Below are positions 25,779 to 35,800 of a stretch of 64,000 nt of DNA, piece after piece (position 1 is the first letter of the stretch; every line of letters begins with the position of its first letter). A model generated the notes under the pieces. It saw only the letters and a program-made list of their open reading frames with translations, did no database searches and was not told the origin of the DNA. The translations under genes were made by a program, and so were the position numbers. Origin of the DNA: Acidobacteriota bacterium (GTDB lineage: Bacteria; Actinomycetota; Acidimicrobiia; Spongiisociales; UBA5794); NCBI GenBank assembly GCA_022562055.1, contig JADFQA010000003.1:46212-110211 (forward strand), written 5' to 3'.

Positions 25779-27956
25779 ATGGCCGGACGTCAGCTATCTT
25801 ACCTCGCATCGATTCCCGTCGACAACATTGCACGTCTTGGATCGGTCTCGGCAAAGAAGCTGGCGACCGTCGACGTGAATAGCGTGGCGGACCTCCTGCT
25901 GCATGTTCCGCGTCGCTACCTCGATCGATCACAACTTTTCGATCTGGGAGGTGCCCCACTCGGCGAGTACGTCACAGTTGGAGGGACTGTGCTCTCGGTT
26001 GTCAAGCGTCGTATCTCAAAGGGGCGCGTTATGACTACAGCAGTGATCGGTGATGACTCCAACGTGTTGACGGCAGTGTGGTTTAACCCGTACATCAAGA
26101 TTGTCGAGGGAGAGGAATTGATTCTCTACGGCACGGTGGAGACGTTCCGTGGTCGGCGCCAGATGAAGGGACCCGAGATTGACAGGCTCGATGCTGAGGA
26201 CTCGTCGATGGGGACCATTATCCCTGTCTATCCGGCCCTCGCGGGGATCGGATCGCGACAGATTCAGGTCTGGATCGCCAACGCCCTGGCTCGCTCACAG
26301 CCCGTCGGTGAGGTGTTGCCGGCGGAGTTGCTCGACCGGCTTGGCCTGATGGACCGCGCAACGGCCTTGCAAAACATCCATTTTCCAAGCGCTCTGGAGC
26401 ACACGATTCCGGCGAGACGCCGCCTTGTGTTCGACGAGCTCTTTCGGCTTGAGCTGTCGCTAGCCGTGCGAAAACACTTCCAGAAGGCGATGGCGACCGG
26501 TGTCCAACACAACGTGTCTGGTCCCCTCGTCGCAGCGTTTGTCGATGCGCTGCCATACCAACTCACGGATGCCCAGCAGAGGTCTATTGACGAAATTCAA
26601 AAGGACATGGCGGCCGCTCATCCCATGCACCGCCTCCTCCAGGGCGAGGTCGGTTCCGGGAAGACGGTGGTTGCCGTTGCCGGCTTGCTCAGCGCGGTTC
26701 AAAGTGGATACCAAGGTGCGGTGATGGCACCGACGGAGGTCCTCGCTGAACAGCACTACTTTGGCATCGTTGAGCTTCTCCGCGTTGCCGGCTTAGCCCC
26801 CGAGACCATCGATCCCGCGGGCGGGTCCGGGACCGAAAGCATGTTTCTCCCGGACGGGGACGGCGACGACGTTGGTGTACGTACGGTTCTGCTCACCAGC
26901 AACCGAGCCTATGTCAATTTCGTTGCCGGGTCGGTAACTCGCGCCGCAGTGATCGACTGGATTGCTGACGGTACGGTCGACATCGTGATAGGGACACATG
27001 CTCTCATCCAAGAGTCGTTGTCGTTCGACAAGCTCGGTCTCGCGATTGTCGACGAGCAGCATCGTTTTGGTGTGTATCAACGGGTTCAGCTTAGAGACAA
27101 GGCCGTCGGTTACGATCCCGACCTCCTCATCATGACCGCGACACCGATTCCCAGGACGCTAGCGATGACGCTGTACGGTGACCTAGACGTTTCCGTGATT
27201 GACGAGATGCCTCCAGGAAGAGTGCCTGTGAAAACGCACCACATCGACAGTTCCGAAGCAGCGTTGATGGAGATGTACGCCGCGGTGCGGTCGGAGGTTG
27301 CGCGCGGTCGCCAGGTGTTTGTTGTGTGTCCCTTGGTGGAGGATTCAGACAAGCTTGAAGCGGCCTCCGCAACGGCGGAGTATGAGCGACTCATCGAGGT
27401 TTTCCCAGAGCTCACCTTGGGCTTGTTGCACGGGCAGATGCGCCCCGACGACAAACAGGGCGTGATGGCGGCTTTCAAGAGCGGCGATATCGACATCCTT
27501 GTCGCCACCACCGTTGTTGAAGTCGGTATCGACATTCCTAACGCGACCGTCATGATCATCGAAGACGCCGATCGGTTTGGCCTCAGTCAACTCCACCAAC
27601 TTCGCGGGCGTGTTGGACGTAGCGAGCACGCTGCAGTGTGTTTCCTAGTCGCTGATCCGGCAACTCCCGATGCGCGACGACGCATTGCTGCGATGGTCGA
27701 GACAACGGATGGATTTCAGCTCGCCGAAACTGATCTCGCTATCCGGGGACAAGGCACGGTGTTTGGTGTACGGCAAGCAGGAGTGAAGGATCTCAAGATT
27801 GCCGACATCTTGCGCGATGCTGACACGCTGTTCGAGGCTCGTCGCGAGGCGTTTGCAATCATCGAGGCGGATCCGGCGCTTGTTGCGATGCCCGACATGC
27901 GTCACGAGCTTGAGGCGTTCCTCGGCGAAGCTGCAGAGTGGTTGATACGTTCGTGA
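25779..27956 (+). CDS. recG: ATP-dependent DNA helicase RecG
   Basis: A 725-residue helicase that remodels stalled forks and branched DNA. The N-terminal wedge/OB domain covers about 1-240. The helicase core has Walker A GEVGSGKTVVAVA (about 290), the DEQH box in IVDEQHRFGVYQR (about 423), TATPIPRTLA, and the TRG region LHQLRGRVGRSEH. In many actinobacteria a DAK/FakA-type gene separates rpmB and recG; here it is absent. The stop overlaps the GTG start of rsmD. Confidence 0.95.
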   Translation: MAGRQLSYLASIPVDNIARLGSVSAKKLATVDVNSVADLLLHVPRRYLDRSQLFDLGGAPLGEYVTVGGTVLSVVKRRISKGRVMTTAVIGDDSNVLTAVWFNPYIKIVEGEELILYGTVETFRGRRQMKGPEIDRLDAEDSSMGTIIPVYPALAGIGSRQIQVWIANALARSQPVGEVLPAELLDRLGLMDRATALQNIHFPSALEHTIPARRRLVFDELFRLELSLAVRKHFQKAMATGVQHNVSGPLVAAFVDALPYQLTDAQQRSIDEIQKDMAAAHPMHRLLQGEVGSGKTVVAVAGLLSAVQSGYQGAVMAPTEVLAEQHYFGIVELLRVAGLAPETIDPAGGSGTESMFLPDGDGDDVGVRTVLLTSNRAYVNFVAGSVTRAAVIDWIADGTVDIVIGTHALIQESLSFDKLGLAIVDEQHRFGVYQRVQLRDKAVGYDPDLLIMTATPIPRTLAMTLYGDLDVSVIDEMPPGRVPVKTHHIDSSEAALMEMYAAVRSEVARGRQVFVVCPLVEDSDKLEAASATAEYERLIEVFPELTLGLLHGQMRPDDKQGVMAAFKSGDIDILVATTVVEVGIDIPNATVMIIEDADRFGLSQLHQLRGRVGRSEHAAVCFLVADPATPDARRRIAAMVETTDGFQLAETDLAIRGQGTVFGVRQAGVKDLKIADILRDADTLFEARREAFAIIEADPALVAMPDMRHELEAFLGEAAEWLIRS

Positions 27957-28489
27957 AGATCATCGCGGGTACCAAGAAAGGGCACACGATTGTCGGCCCA
28001 AAGGGAAACGTGACCCGACCTTTGACGGGCCGAGTCCGCGAAGCCCTGTTCTCCTCGCTGGGCGGGGTCGTAGAGGGCGCCACGGTCGCCGATCTGTTTG
28101 CAGGGAGTGGGTCAATAGGGCTGGAGTCGTTGAGCAGGGGCGCGGCATCGGTGGTTTTTGTCGAAATCGACCGCCGCGTTGGGAAGATTCTTCGTCGGAA
28201 TGTCGAGAAAATCGGACTCGGCGGTACCGTAGTGTCGTCGCGAGTGGAGAGCTTTCTCGCAAAGACGAAGGCACGGTTCGACTTGGTGTTCGTCGATCCG
28301 CCCTATGCCATGAGTGACGCCGAGGTGGCAGCGATCGTGGAGCAAGTCTCCCTCGTGCTCGACGACAACGGCCTGGTAGTCCTGCATCGGCGCGTCGGTC
28401 AATCGAAACCGGTGACATCGCTGAGTATCATGCACGAAAGACGCTACGGCGACGCCGTCATTTGGCGTTTGGAGAAAGACACACCATGA
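27953..28489 (+). CDS. rsmD: 16S rRNA guanine-966 N2-methyltransferase RsmD
   Basis: A 178-residue SAM-dependent methyltransferase acting on the 30S subunit. VKIIAGTKKG is the standard start, VADLFAGSGSIGLESLSRGA is motif I, and DPPY in LVFVDPPYAMS is the catalytic motif IV. GTG at 27953 overlaps the recG stop; an in-frame GTG at 27938 is possible but adds five unmatched residues. The stop overlaps coaD as ATGA, making recG-rsmD-coaD one coupled unit. Confidence 0.93.
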   Translation: MKIIAGTKKGHTIVGPKGNVTRPLTGRVREALFSSLGGVVEGATVADLFAGSGSIGLESLSRGAASVVFVEIDRRVGKILRRNVEKIGLGGTVVSSRVESFLAKTKARFDLVFVDPPYAMSDAEVAAIVEQVSLVLDDNGLVVLHRRVGQSKPVTSLSIMHERRYGDAVIWRLEKDTP

Positions 28490-28959
28490 CTGTCGCACTG
28501 GTACCAGGAAGCTTCGACCCACCGACAAAGGGCCACATTGACGTTGTCGAACGCTGTGCCAGCATCTTTGATGAGGTCGTGGTTGGGATAGTCGAGAACC
28601 CGTCGAAATCACCGCTGTTCAGTACCGCGGAGCGGGCGGCGCTGCTGCGCGAATGTCTCGAGTTCGACAACGTCGTCATCGATTCGTTTAGCGGGCTTCT
28701 TGTCGACTTTGCGAGCACACGGAACATCGATGTGATCGTCAAAGGCCTGCGGGCGATCACCGATTTCGACTACGAAATCCAGATGGCTCAGATGAATCGC
28801 CACCTGTCGGGTATCGTCACGCTGTTCGTCGCCACCAAACCGGAGTTTGGGTACCTGTCGTCTTCGCTCGTGAAACAGGTACGATCGTTGGGGGGCAATG
28901 TAGACGCTTTGGTCCCTCCGCCGGTAAAGGTGGCCCTCGATGAGAGGTTTCCGATATGA
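28486..28959 (+). CDS. coaD: Phosphopantetheine adenylyltransferase CoaD
   Basis: A 157-residue nucleotidyltransferase for the fourth step of coenzyme A synthesis. GSFDPPTKGHIDVVERC holds the TxGH motif, KGLRAITDFDYEIQMAQMN is the conserved central helix, and YLSSSLVKQVRSLGGNV replaces the ISSTxVR motif near the end. The ATG at 28486 overlaps the rsmD stop. Its own stop overlaps the next ATG by 4 bases. Confidence 0.96.
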   Translation: MTVALVPGSFDPPTKGHIDVVERCASIFDEVVVGIVENPSKSPLFSTAERAALLRECLEFDNVVIDSFSGLLVDFASTRNIDVIVKGLRAITDFDYEIQMAQMNRHLSGIVTLFVATKPEFGYLSSSLVKQVRSLGGNVDALVPPPVKVALDERFPI

Positions 28960-29462
28960 ACGATATCAATCCTCCGCCGATTCCGGGCAAGCTGTTGGAC
29001 ATGCTCGACGAGGTCATCCTTGAGATAGAGGGGGCGCGACCGGTTCCTCTATCTAATTCGATCATGCTGAATCGGGATGAAATTGTTGACAAGATGGAAA
29101 AGGTTCGCCAGGCGCTGCCAGAAGAATTGAGGGCAGCCCGGTGGATGGTTCGTGAGCGCGAGTCCTACATTGCGCGCACTAACGAGAAGGCCCGCGCAAT
29201 GCTTCTCAGGGCCAGCGAGGAGTCGAAACGACTCATCTCTGAGTCTCACATCGTCGCCGAGGCCGTCGCCGAGGCGAACACACTTGTGCGGGCAGCTGAG
29301 AATGATGCCCGACGTACCAGACTCGAGGCCGAGGATCACGCCGAGCGGCGACTGATCGATGCCGAGTCCGTTCTTGCTGAATCGCTGAGGTTTGTCCAAG
29401 AATCGCGAGCAGCGCTTCATGAGAGCAGGCCACCGGCTACGCCAGCCCCGATCTCTGAGTAA
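28956..29462 (+). CDS. SepIVA/DivIVA-like coiled-coil protein
   Basis: A 168-residue, strongly charged and almost wholly helical protein. LLDMLDEVILEIEGARPVPL and MLNRDEIVDKMEKVRQALPE form the N-terminal region, and residues 55-155 are a coiled coil rich in Glu, Arg and Ala. Position between coaD and a DUF177 gene matches SepIVA (Rv2927c type), a septation factor of mycobacteria, although SepIVA is longer. ATP-synthase b-like annotations are common for such proteins but unlikely here. The role in division is inferred from gene order. Confidence 0.7.
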   Translation: MNDINPPPIPGKLLDMLDEVILEIEGARPVPLSNSIMLNRDEIVDKMEKVRQALPEELRAARWMVRERESYIARTNEKARAMLLRASEESKRLISESHIVAEAVAEANTLVRAAENDARRTRLEAEDHAERRLIDAESVLAESLRFVQESRAALHESRPPATPAPISE

Positions 29463-29468
29463 GTTCTC

Positions 29469-29978
29469 ATGCCGGCTTCCCCGTTTAGGATCGACATCAC
29501 CGATCTGGTGCGCGGGTCGACCCAGGTGCGACCCGAGCGGATTACCTCAAACGTTGCTTGGAGTGTTGCAGGCACGACCGTTCTCGAGGACCAGCCGATC
29601 ACTGCCAATCTCACCCTCGCTCGGATATCTGGTGGCGTAGTTGTGTTCGGAACAGTGGACGCAACTGTTCGCTCGACCTGCGACAGATGCCTCAAGGTCT
29701 ACGAGGCCGAGATCAGTGTCAAGGTCCAGGCGTCTCTGTTGTTCGATGTCGACGATGACGACGAAGACGCGTACCTCATCTCGTCTTCCAAGATCGATCT
29801 TGAGCCGATCCTCAGAGACGAGGTGCTTCTCGATCTGCCGTTGCGGTCCTTGTGTGTCAGCGACTGTGCGGGACTTGTCGAGTATGTGCAAAGCGACTTG
29901 AATACAGGCGTTCACGAGGCAGAGAAGCCCAGTTCGCCTTTTGGCGTTCTAAGGGATCTGCTGCAAGCACGTGAGTAA
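29469..29978 (+). CDS. DUF177/YceD family protein
   Basis: A 169-residue protein with the family signature [15 protein letters not shown] and a second Cys pair LCVSDCAGL near the C-terminus, so a zinc site is likely. DUF177 genes are usually found directly upstream of rpmF and are linked to 23S rRNA or 50S assembly; that role is known from other bacteria. Here rpmF follows after 20 bases, as expected. Confidence 0.9.
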   Translation: MPASPFRIDITDLVRGSTQVRPERITSNVAWSVAGTTVLEDQPITANLTLARISGGVVVFGTVDATVRSTCDRCLKVYEAEISVKVQASLLFDVDDDDEDAYLISSSKIDLEPILRDEVLLDLPLRSLCVSDCAGLVEYVQSDLNTGVHEAEKPSSPFGVLRDLLQARE

Positions 29979-29998
29979 TTCGATTTGAGGTTTCCCTG

Positions 29999-30181
29999 AT
30001 GGCGGTTCCAAAGAAGAAAATGTCGCGTTCGCGGACGCGCCGGCGCAAGGCGCAGTGGAAGGTTTCCGCACCGATGACCGTGAAGTGTCGACAGTGCGGA
30101 TTGGCAACGCTGCCGCATCGAGCGTGCTCAGCATGTGGCACGTACCGCGGTCGGGAAGTCGTCGAGGTCGATAGCCCGTAG
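29999..30181 (+). CDS. rpmF: 50S ribosomal protein bL32 (zinc form)
   Basis: A 60-residue basic protein starting [25 protein letters not shown] and CSACG form a Cys4 zinc site. The ATG at 29999 follows a short A/G-rich stretch (TTGAGGTTTCC). It belongs to the DUF177-rpmF-plsX-rnc series seen in many bacteria. Confidence 0.95.
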   Translation: MAVPKKKMSRSRTRRRKAQWKVSAPMTVKCRQCGLATLPHRACSACGTYRGREVVEVDSP

Positions 30182-30302
30182 TGGAGCGCGGCGACGGGCT
30201 TGCACGTCGAGCCGGAGAGTGAGCTGCACAACGGAGCAACTCGGTGATTGCTATTGTCGGGACGAACCCAATCCTTCGCCAGATCTCCAGGAAGCTGCTC
30301 TA

Positions 30303-31292
30303 GTGTATAAAGCGACAATCGCCCTTGATGCAATGGGGGGCGACCACGGACCGGAGAACCTCGTCCTGGGGGCCGCCCGTGTTGCCGACGAGGGGATTGA
30401 GATTGTGCTCGTCGGCGACGAATCACAACTCTCCCCGCTTGTCGATCAAGTCGACGCCGATTTGCAGATCGTGCACGCCAGCGATGTCATTGAGATGACC
30501 GATGACCCCGCACGGGCACTGCGCCAGAAGAAGGACGCTTCGGTGCTGGTAGCCGCCAAACTCGTTGCGTCGGGCGAGGTCGGCGGGTTCGTCTCAACCG
30601 GATCGACCGGTGCCACGATGGCTGCCGCGGCGCTCGTTATAGGCCGATTCAAAGGTATTGGACGACCTGCGCTTGCGACGCTGTTTCCGCACGGTCCGAT
30701 ACTCCTTGATGGTGGCGCCAACGTGCAGGTTCGACCCGAGCACCTGATTCAGTTCGCGATCATGGGATCGGCGCTTGCGCAGAGCCACAACGACATTGCA
30801 GAGCCGCGCATCGGCTTGCTCAACATCGGCACTGAGGACTCTAAGGGCCGCGATCTTGAGAAGGAGACGCTAGGTCTGCTACGAGAGACCGCTGGTATCA
30901 ACTTCATCGGGAACGTCGAGGGAACAGATCTGATCGGGGGGACCGTCGACGTTTTCGTCACCGACGGGTTCACCGGAAATGTGGTTCTCAAGACTTCCGA
31001 GGCGATTGCCAAGCTTGTTCTCGGCCTCGTGCTTCAGACTGTCACGGACTTGCACCTCGACGACGGCGACCGGGTATTGGACGCACTCAAAGACCTGGCC
31101 AACGGACTTGCGGTGGATGAAAATGGTGGGGCTCCGCTGCTGGGGACGAAGGGTGTTGCCGTCGTTGCACACGGATCTTCTAACGTCGCCGCGGTTGCTT
31201 CTGCGTGCCGGCTTGCTGCCGAGGGCGTCGCAACCGATCTTCCTGGGCACATCGAAAAGGGGTTGGCGCAGATGGGCGCTTTAGCGGGATGA
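30303..31292 (+). CDS. plsX: Phosphate acyltransferase PlsX
   Basis: A 329-residue enzyme making acyl-phosphate from acyl-ACP for phospholipid synthesis. ATIALDAMGGDHGPENLV at the start, GFVSTGSTGATMAAA, LDGGANVQ and DGFTGNVVLKTSEA are family landmarks. The frame is open from 30135, but GTG at 30303 gives the normal N-terminus and has AGGAAG 8 bases upstream. The 121 bases after rpmF hold no other gene. The stop overlaps rnc as ATGA. Confidence 0.94.
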   Translation: MYKATIALDAMGGDHGPENLVLGAARVADEGIEIVLVGDESQLSPLVDQVDADLQIVHASDVIEMTDDPARALRQKKDASVLVAAKLVASGEVGGFVSTGSTGATMAAAALVIGRFKGIGRPALATLFPHGPILLDGGANVQVRPEHLIQFAIMGSALAQSHNDIAEPRIGLLNIGTEDSKGRDLEKETLGLLRETAGINFIGNVEGTDLIGGTVDVFVTDGFTGNVVLKTSEAIAKLVLGLVLQTVTDLHLDDGDRVLDALKDLANGLAVDENGGAPLLGTKGVAVVAHGSSNVAAVASACRLAAEGVATDLPGHIEKGLAQMGALAG

Positions 31293-31984
31293 CGCCGATC
31301 GACGGAACTGCACGGAGTGCGTTCGAAGACGCAGTGGGGTATCGGTTCGAAAACAAGGACTTGCTTGAGAGGGCGTTGACGCACCGGTCCTACATCGCTG
31401 AAAATCAAGGAAGGGATTCGTACGAGCGCTTGGAATTTCTCGGTGACGCCGTTCTGCAGCTCGCGGTCACGCACGACCTCTACGCAGAGTATCCCGAGTT
31501 GGCCGAGGGTCATATGGCAAAGATTCGGGCGGTGGTCGTGAGTGAAGTGAGTCTCGCCGTGGTGGCGCGAACGTGGCGTTTACCCGACGTGCTGGTCCTT
31601 GGCAAAGGCGAAGAACAAACCGGAGGCAGGGGCAAGAACTCGATCTTGTCGGACGTCGTGGAGTCCGTCCTGGGCGCGATCTACATAGAGGCCGGCTTCG
31701 AGCGAGCATCCGAGCTTGTTCGTCTTCACTGGACGGTGTTGATAGCCGAGCGGGCTTCGGCTCCCGGCATGCGGGACTACAAAACTCGTCTCCAGGAGGC
31801 GCTTGCCCAGGATGGAAAACTCCCACGGTACGAGGTCACGGAGTCAGGTCCAGAGCACCGGAAGGACTTTGTGGCGCAGGTGTTTGTTGATGATGCCCTC
31901 TTGGGCAGTGGCAAGGGCTCATCGAAGAAGCGTGCCGAACAGGCAGCGGCTCAGGTTGCCGCGACGACGCTGTCCGCCGGCTGA
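31289..31984 (+). CDS. rnc: Ribonuclease III
   Basis: A 231-residue double-strand-specific endonuclease for rRNA and mRNA processing. The catalytic signature ERLEFLGDAVLQL is near residue 44, with acidic partners in SDVVESVLGAIYIEAGF. The C-terminal dsRNA-binding domain starts at about 157 (DYKTRLQEALAQDGKLPRYE) and ends KKRAEQAAAQVAATTL. The ATG at 31289 is coupled to the plsX stop. Confidence 0.96.
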   Translation: MTPIDGTARSAFEDAVGYRFENKDLLERALTHRSYIAENQGRDSYERLEFLGDAVLQLAVTHDLYAEYPELAEGHMAKIRAVVVSEVSLAVVARTWRLPDVLVLGKGEEQTGGRGKNSILSDVVESVLGAIYIEAGFERASELVRLHWTVLIAERASAPGMRDYKTRLQEALAQDGKLPRYEVTESGPEHRKDFVAQVFVDDALLGSGKGSSKKRAEQAAAQVAATTLSAG

Positions 31985-31992
31985 TATGCCCC

Positions 31993-32841
31993 GTGCCTGA
32001 ACTCCCTGAAGTTGAGACAACCCGGAGGCTGATCGAGCCGGTGCTTCTCGGACGTAAGATCATCGCCGTGCAAATAGGGCGAGCTCGAGTTTTGCGGCGC
32101 CAACCGATACCCGAACTGTTTGTACAGCGTGTTGTCGGGAGCACCGTTGACAAGGTTGGGCGGCTAGGCAAGTTTATCGAGATCGGCTTGTCGAACGAGA
32201 TGATGCTGGTGATTCATCTTGGTATGTCGGGCCACCTTCAGCACCACCCCAATGAGTCGGCACCGATGGTTGACCACACCCAGATGGTGCTGACGACGGC
32301 CGCCGGTGAGCAGATCCGATTTGTGGACCCGCGAACCTTTGGGTTTGTTGTTGCTCTAGACGTCGATGAGCGGCCGTTGATTTTCGACACCATCGGCCGC
32401 GACGCTTTGAACGATCTTCCCACCGCGAAGGAGCTTCATGCGGCGTGGGGGAGAAGCCGGTCGCCGATGAAGGCGCTCTTGCTTGATCAACGAATCATTG
32501 CAGGCATCGGGAATATCTACGCCGACGAGATTCTGCACCGCGCCAAAGTACACCCACTGTTGCGCGGCGAGCAACTGACGCCGCGGCGTGTCGGCGCAAT
32601 CCACGCCGCGATATCTGCGGTCCTGCTCGACGGTCTCGCCTGGGGAGGCACCACACTGAACGACATGGCGTATCTGCTTCCCGATGGCCGGACCGGTGAG
32701 TTTACGGAACGCTTGGCGGTGTACGGTAAGACCAACGACTCGTGCTCGAGCTGCGGCCGTCGCATCCGCCAAATAAGTGTGCGCCAACGCTCCACCCACT
32801 TTTGCGGCTGGTGCCAACGGCTGCCACGTAGGGCCGGCTGA
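31993..32841 (+). CDS. mutM: Formamidopyrimidine-DNA glycosylase
   Basis: A 282-residue bifunctional glycosylase/AP lyase that removes oxidised purines such as 8-oxoguanine. After Met removal, P2 is the catalytic amine and E3 the acid (PELPEVETTRRL). IAGIGNIYADEILHRAKVHP is the helix-two-turn-helix, and the C-terminal zinc finger has CSSCGR and CGWCQR. GTG start 8 bases after the rnc stop. The rnc-mutM-smc order is as in mycobacteria. Confidence 0.96.
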   Translation: MPELPEVETTRRLIEPVLLGRKIIAVQIGRARVLRRQPIPELFVQRVVGSTVDKVGRLGKFIEIGLSNEMMLVIHLGMSGHLQHHPNESAPMVDHTQMVLTTAAGEQIRFVDPRTFGFVVALDVDERPLIFDTIGRDALNDLPTAKELHAAWGRSRSPMKALLLDQRIIAGIGNIYADEILHRAKVHPLLRGEQLTPRRVGAIHAAISAVLLDGLAWGGTTLNDMAYLLPDGRTGEFTERLAVYGKTNDSCSSCGRRIRQISVRQRSTHFCGWCQRLPRRAG

Positions 32842-32865
32842 ATATCATCCGTGTAATTCGCTTGC

Positions 32866-32871
32866 TACACT
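32866..32871 (+). promoter_or_regulatory. Putative -10 element of a leaderless transcript (smc)
   Basis: TACACT is followed by six bases and the GTG at 32878. No Shine-Dalgarno is present. smc may therefore have its own promoter apart from rnc-mutM. Confidence 0.5.
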
Positions 32872-32877
32872 TCTTCC

Positions 32878-35800
32878 GTGGTTCTCAAGACTCTCTCCCT
32901 TGCCGGCTTTAAGTCGTTTGCTGACCGCACGCGTCTTGATTTCGAGCCCGGCGTCAACATTGTGGTTGGTCCGAACGGCTCGGGGAAGTCGAATCTCCTC
33001 GACGCAATTGCCTGGGTCATGGGCACCCAGGCGACTCGTGTTCTCCGCACCGAGAAGATGGAAGATGTGATCTTTGCCGGCACGACGACTCGACCCGCGT
33101 TAGGTCGCGCCGAGGTCGTTCTGACGTTCGACAACAGCGATGGATTTCTTCCGCTCGACGTTGCCGAGGTCACCATGACAAGGCGTTTGTACCGTGATGG
33201 GACTAGCGAGTACCTACTCAACGGGGCGCAATGCAGGCTCCTCGATCTGAGCGAGCTGTTGTCCGACGGTGGTGTCGGCCGCCACCAGCACATGCTTGTC
33301 GGGCAGGGCCAGATTGGCGAGATCCTCAACGCCCGCCCCGAGGAGCACAGGGCTGTTATCGAGGAAGCTGCTGGAATAACCAAGCATCGTGGACGTCGGG
33401 ATCGGTCGATCCGTCGACTCGACCAGACCGACGTTGACCTTGAACGGCTACATGACCTTCTCGACGGCTCGAAAAAGCGCCTGCGCCCACTAAAGCGCCA
33501 AGCAAATGCCGCCGAGCAGCACGGGTCCGTTCGCGACGATATTCGTGCGCTCCGGTTGTGGATTGGCGGGGACACCCTGCGCGCTATTACCGCACGTCTC
33601 GCCGCGGCGGACACGAATCACGGTGGCCTTCGTAAAACAATTGCGTCCGAGGCTTCCCAGCTTGAAACGCTGCGGGGTAGCCTCGACGGACTACGGTCGG
33701 CAGCGAGCGAGGTTGGGCGCGAACTCGAGCATGCCACATCGGCGGCAGCCCGGCTCGAAACCGTCGGTGAACGGCTGCAGCGGATAACCCAAGTCTCACG
33801 CGAGCGCCGCTATGCGCTGGAATCGAGGCTGAAAGGTGTCGACGAGCGACGTCGCGATCTTGACAAGGAAATCGCCCACCTTGAGACCGGCCTCAAACGC
33901 ACGGAAACCGAATCAGTGCAAGCGCAGGCCGAAGCCGATCGCCGCGAGGTCCAGTTGCAAGCGTTCGAGGATGAAGAGCGTGGACTCGCCGAACAGGTAC
34001 AGCTCCCAGTGGAGGGCCTGGTGGCAAACTTGCGTGGTGACCTACGCGCCTTAGAGACCGCGGTCGAGCGTGATCGTCGTGAATCAGAGCACGTTGAACG
34101 TCGTCGCGACGCTGTTGAGGAACGCCTTGAGACAGATATTGAGTTGGGGCGGCAGCTTGTTCGGTCGATCCAAGACACCGATATTGAAGTCGGCAAGGTA
34201 CAGGCGGCTCACGAGGTCGTTCGACGCATACGGACCGACGCTGAACGCGCTCTCGACACGGCACAAGGTGTGTACACCGAAGCTCGGTTCGCGGTGGCCA
34301 AGGCGCAGGCGCGGGTCGATGCTGTAGCCGGCGCTCTTGCCGGTGTCGGCGATCCCGCGGCACGCGAACAAGCGGTGCGCACGGCCGGTGTCACCGGCTC
34401 GCTCGTCGCACTACTCGATGTCCCTGAATCTGCGGCCCGTGCTGTCGACGCCGCTTTGGGACCGTGGAGCGACGCCTATGTGGCCGACGCCGGCAAGTTT
34501 GATGGCGTCATCCTGTCTTTGAAATCAGAAGGATTGGGAGGCGTGTCTTTTGTTGCGGATCGAGACGTCGACGGTTCCGTGCCCGCCCGATCGGTTGCGA
34601 AGGACCTTGGGTTTACCGCTCTCGTAGACACTCTCGGCGCTTCTGCCAGTCGTAGGCTCGCGGCCCAACTTCTTGGTGACGTGGTACTTGTCGAGGGTTG
34701 GTCTGCCGGTTGGAATCTCGTGCAGGGGCATCCACACTTGCGCGCCGTCACACCCGAAGGGGACATGATGACTGTGTCAGGCATGCAACTTGCCGAACCG
34801 GATGGCGCCGGGCCGGCTGCACTCGAGGCTTCCAAGGTTGCGCTCGAGGTCGCTGAGAGTGCGTTTGCGTTGGCAACTTCGGCCAATGACGCAGCCAAGG
34901 AAACATTCGATGGTGCCAACGTATCTCACCGCGCAGCCTTGCAGGCGCTAGAGGCGGCGGAGGCTCGGCTCGCCGGTTCGACCGAGGCGCTCGCCATGAA
35001 CGAACGAACACAGGCCGAGGGTGTCGCCGAACTTGAGCGGCTAGACGCGCGCCAGGCGGCCCTGGTCGAGGCCGCGACCGCCCGCGGCGAGCGGATCGGC
35101 GAAGTGCGCGACCGGGTTGCACAATTCGAAGGCGAGGAGCTGTCCCGCCAGGATGCATGGGATGCTCTCAACCGGCGCCGTGAAGATGTTGCCCGCCGCC
35201 GCGACCAAGCTCGCGAGAAGCGCCAGCAAGCTGCGGCGGAACTCGCCGCGATTGCTGAGCGGTGCAGCCAAACCGAGACACGGCTCGCCGCCGCCCGCAC
35301 CGAACACCTATCGATAGACACTCTGCCGGTCGATCCCGAGGTCATCGAGGGGCTTTCAACCGTGGAGTCGATGGCACGTCGCGGCGTCGATCTCGTTAGT
35401 GCCCATGTTGAGAATCTTCGCGAGCGTCAGCGCTCCTTGCGCGAAGGTGTCGGTGTTGCAGATACTGAGCTCACCCAGGCACACTCCAACGAACGCGCCC
35501 TTGAACAATCTTTGACGTTGGCGAGAGACCGGGCAAACACACTTGCTGTCGAGCTCGCGGAGCTACGGGTGCGTCACGAGTCTGTTGCTGAAGGCCTGCG
35601 CCGCGACGCAGATGCGTCTGAAAAAGAGGCGTTGGCGGCGCCCGAGCCTCAGATCGGTGATGGGGAATCCTCGGTTGAGTTGCTTGCTTCACGTGAGGCA
35701 CAACTGCGCAGGATGGGCCCTATCAACCCTCTCGCTGCTGTGGAATACAACGAGCTTGCCATCGAAGTCGAACATCTTGAAGCGCAACTTGGCGACCTTG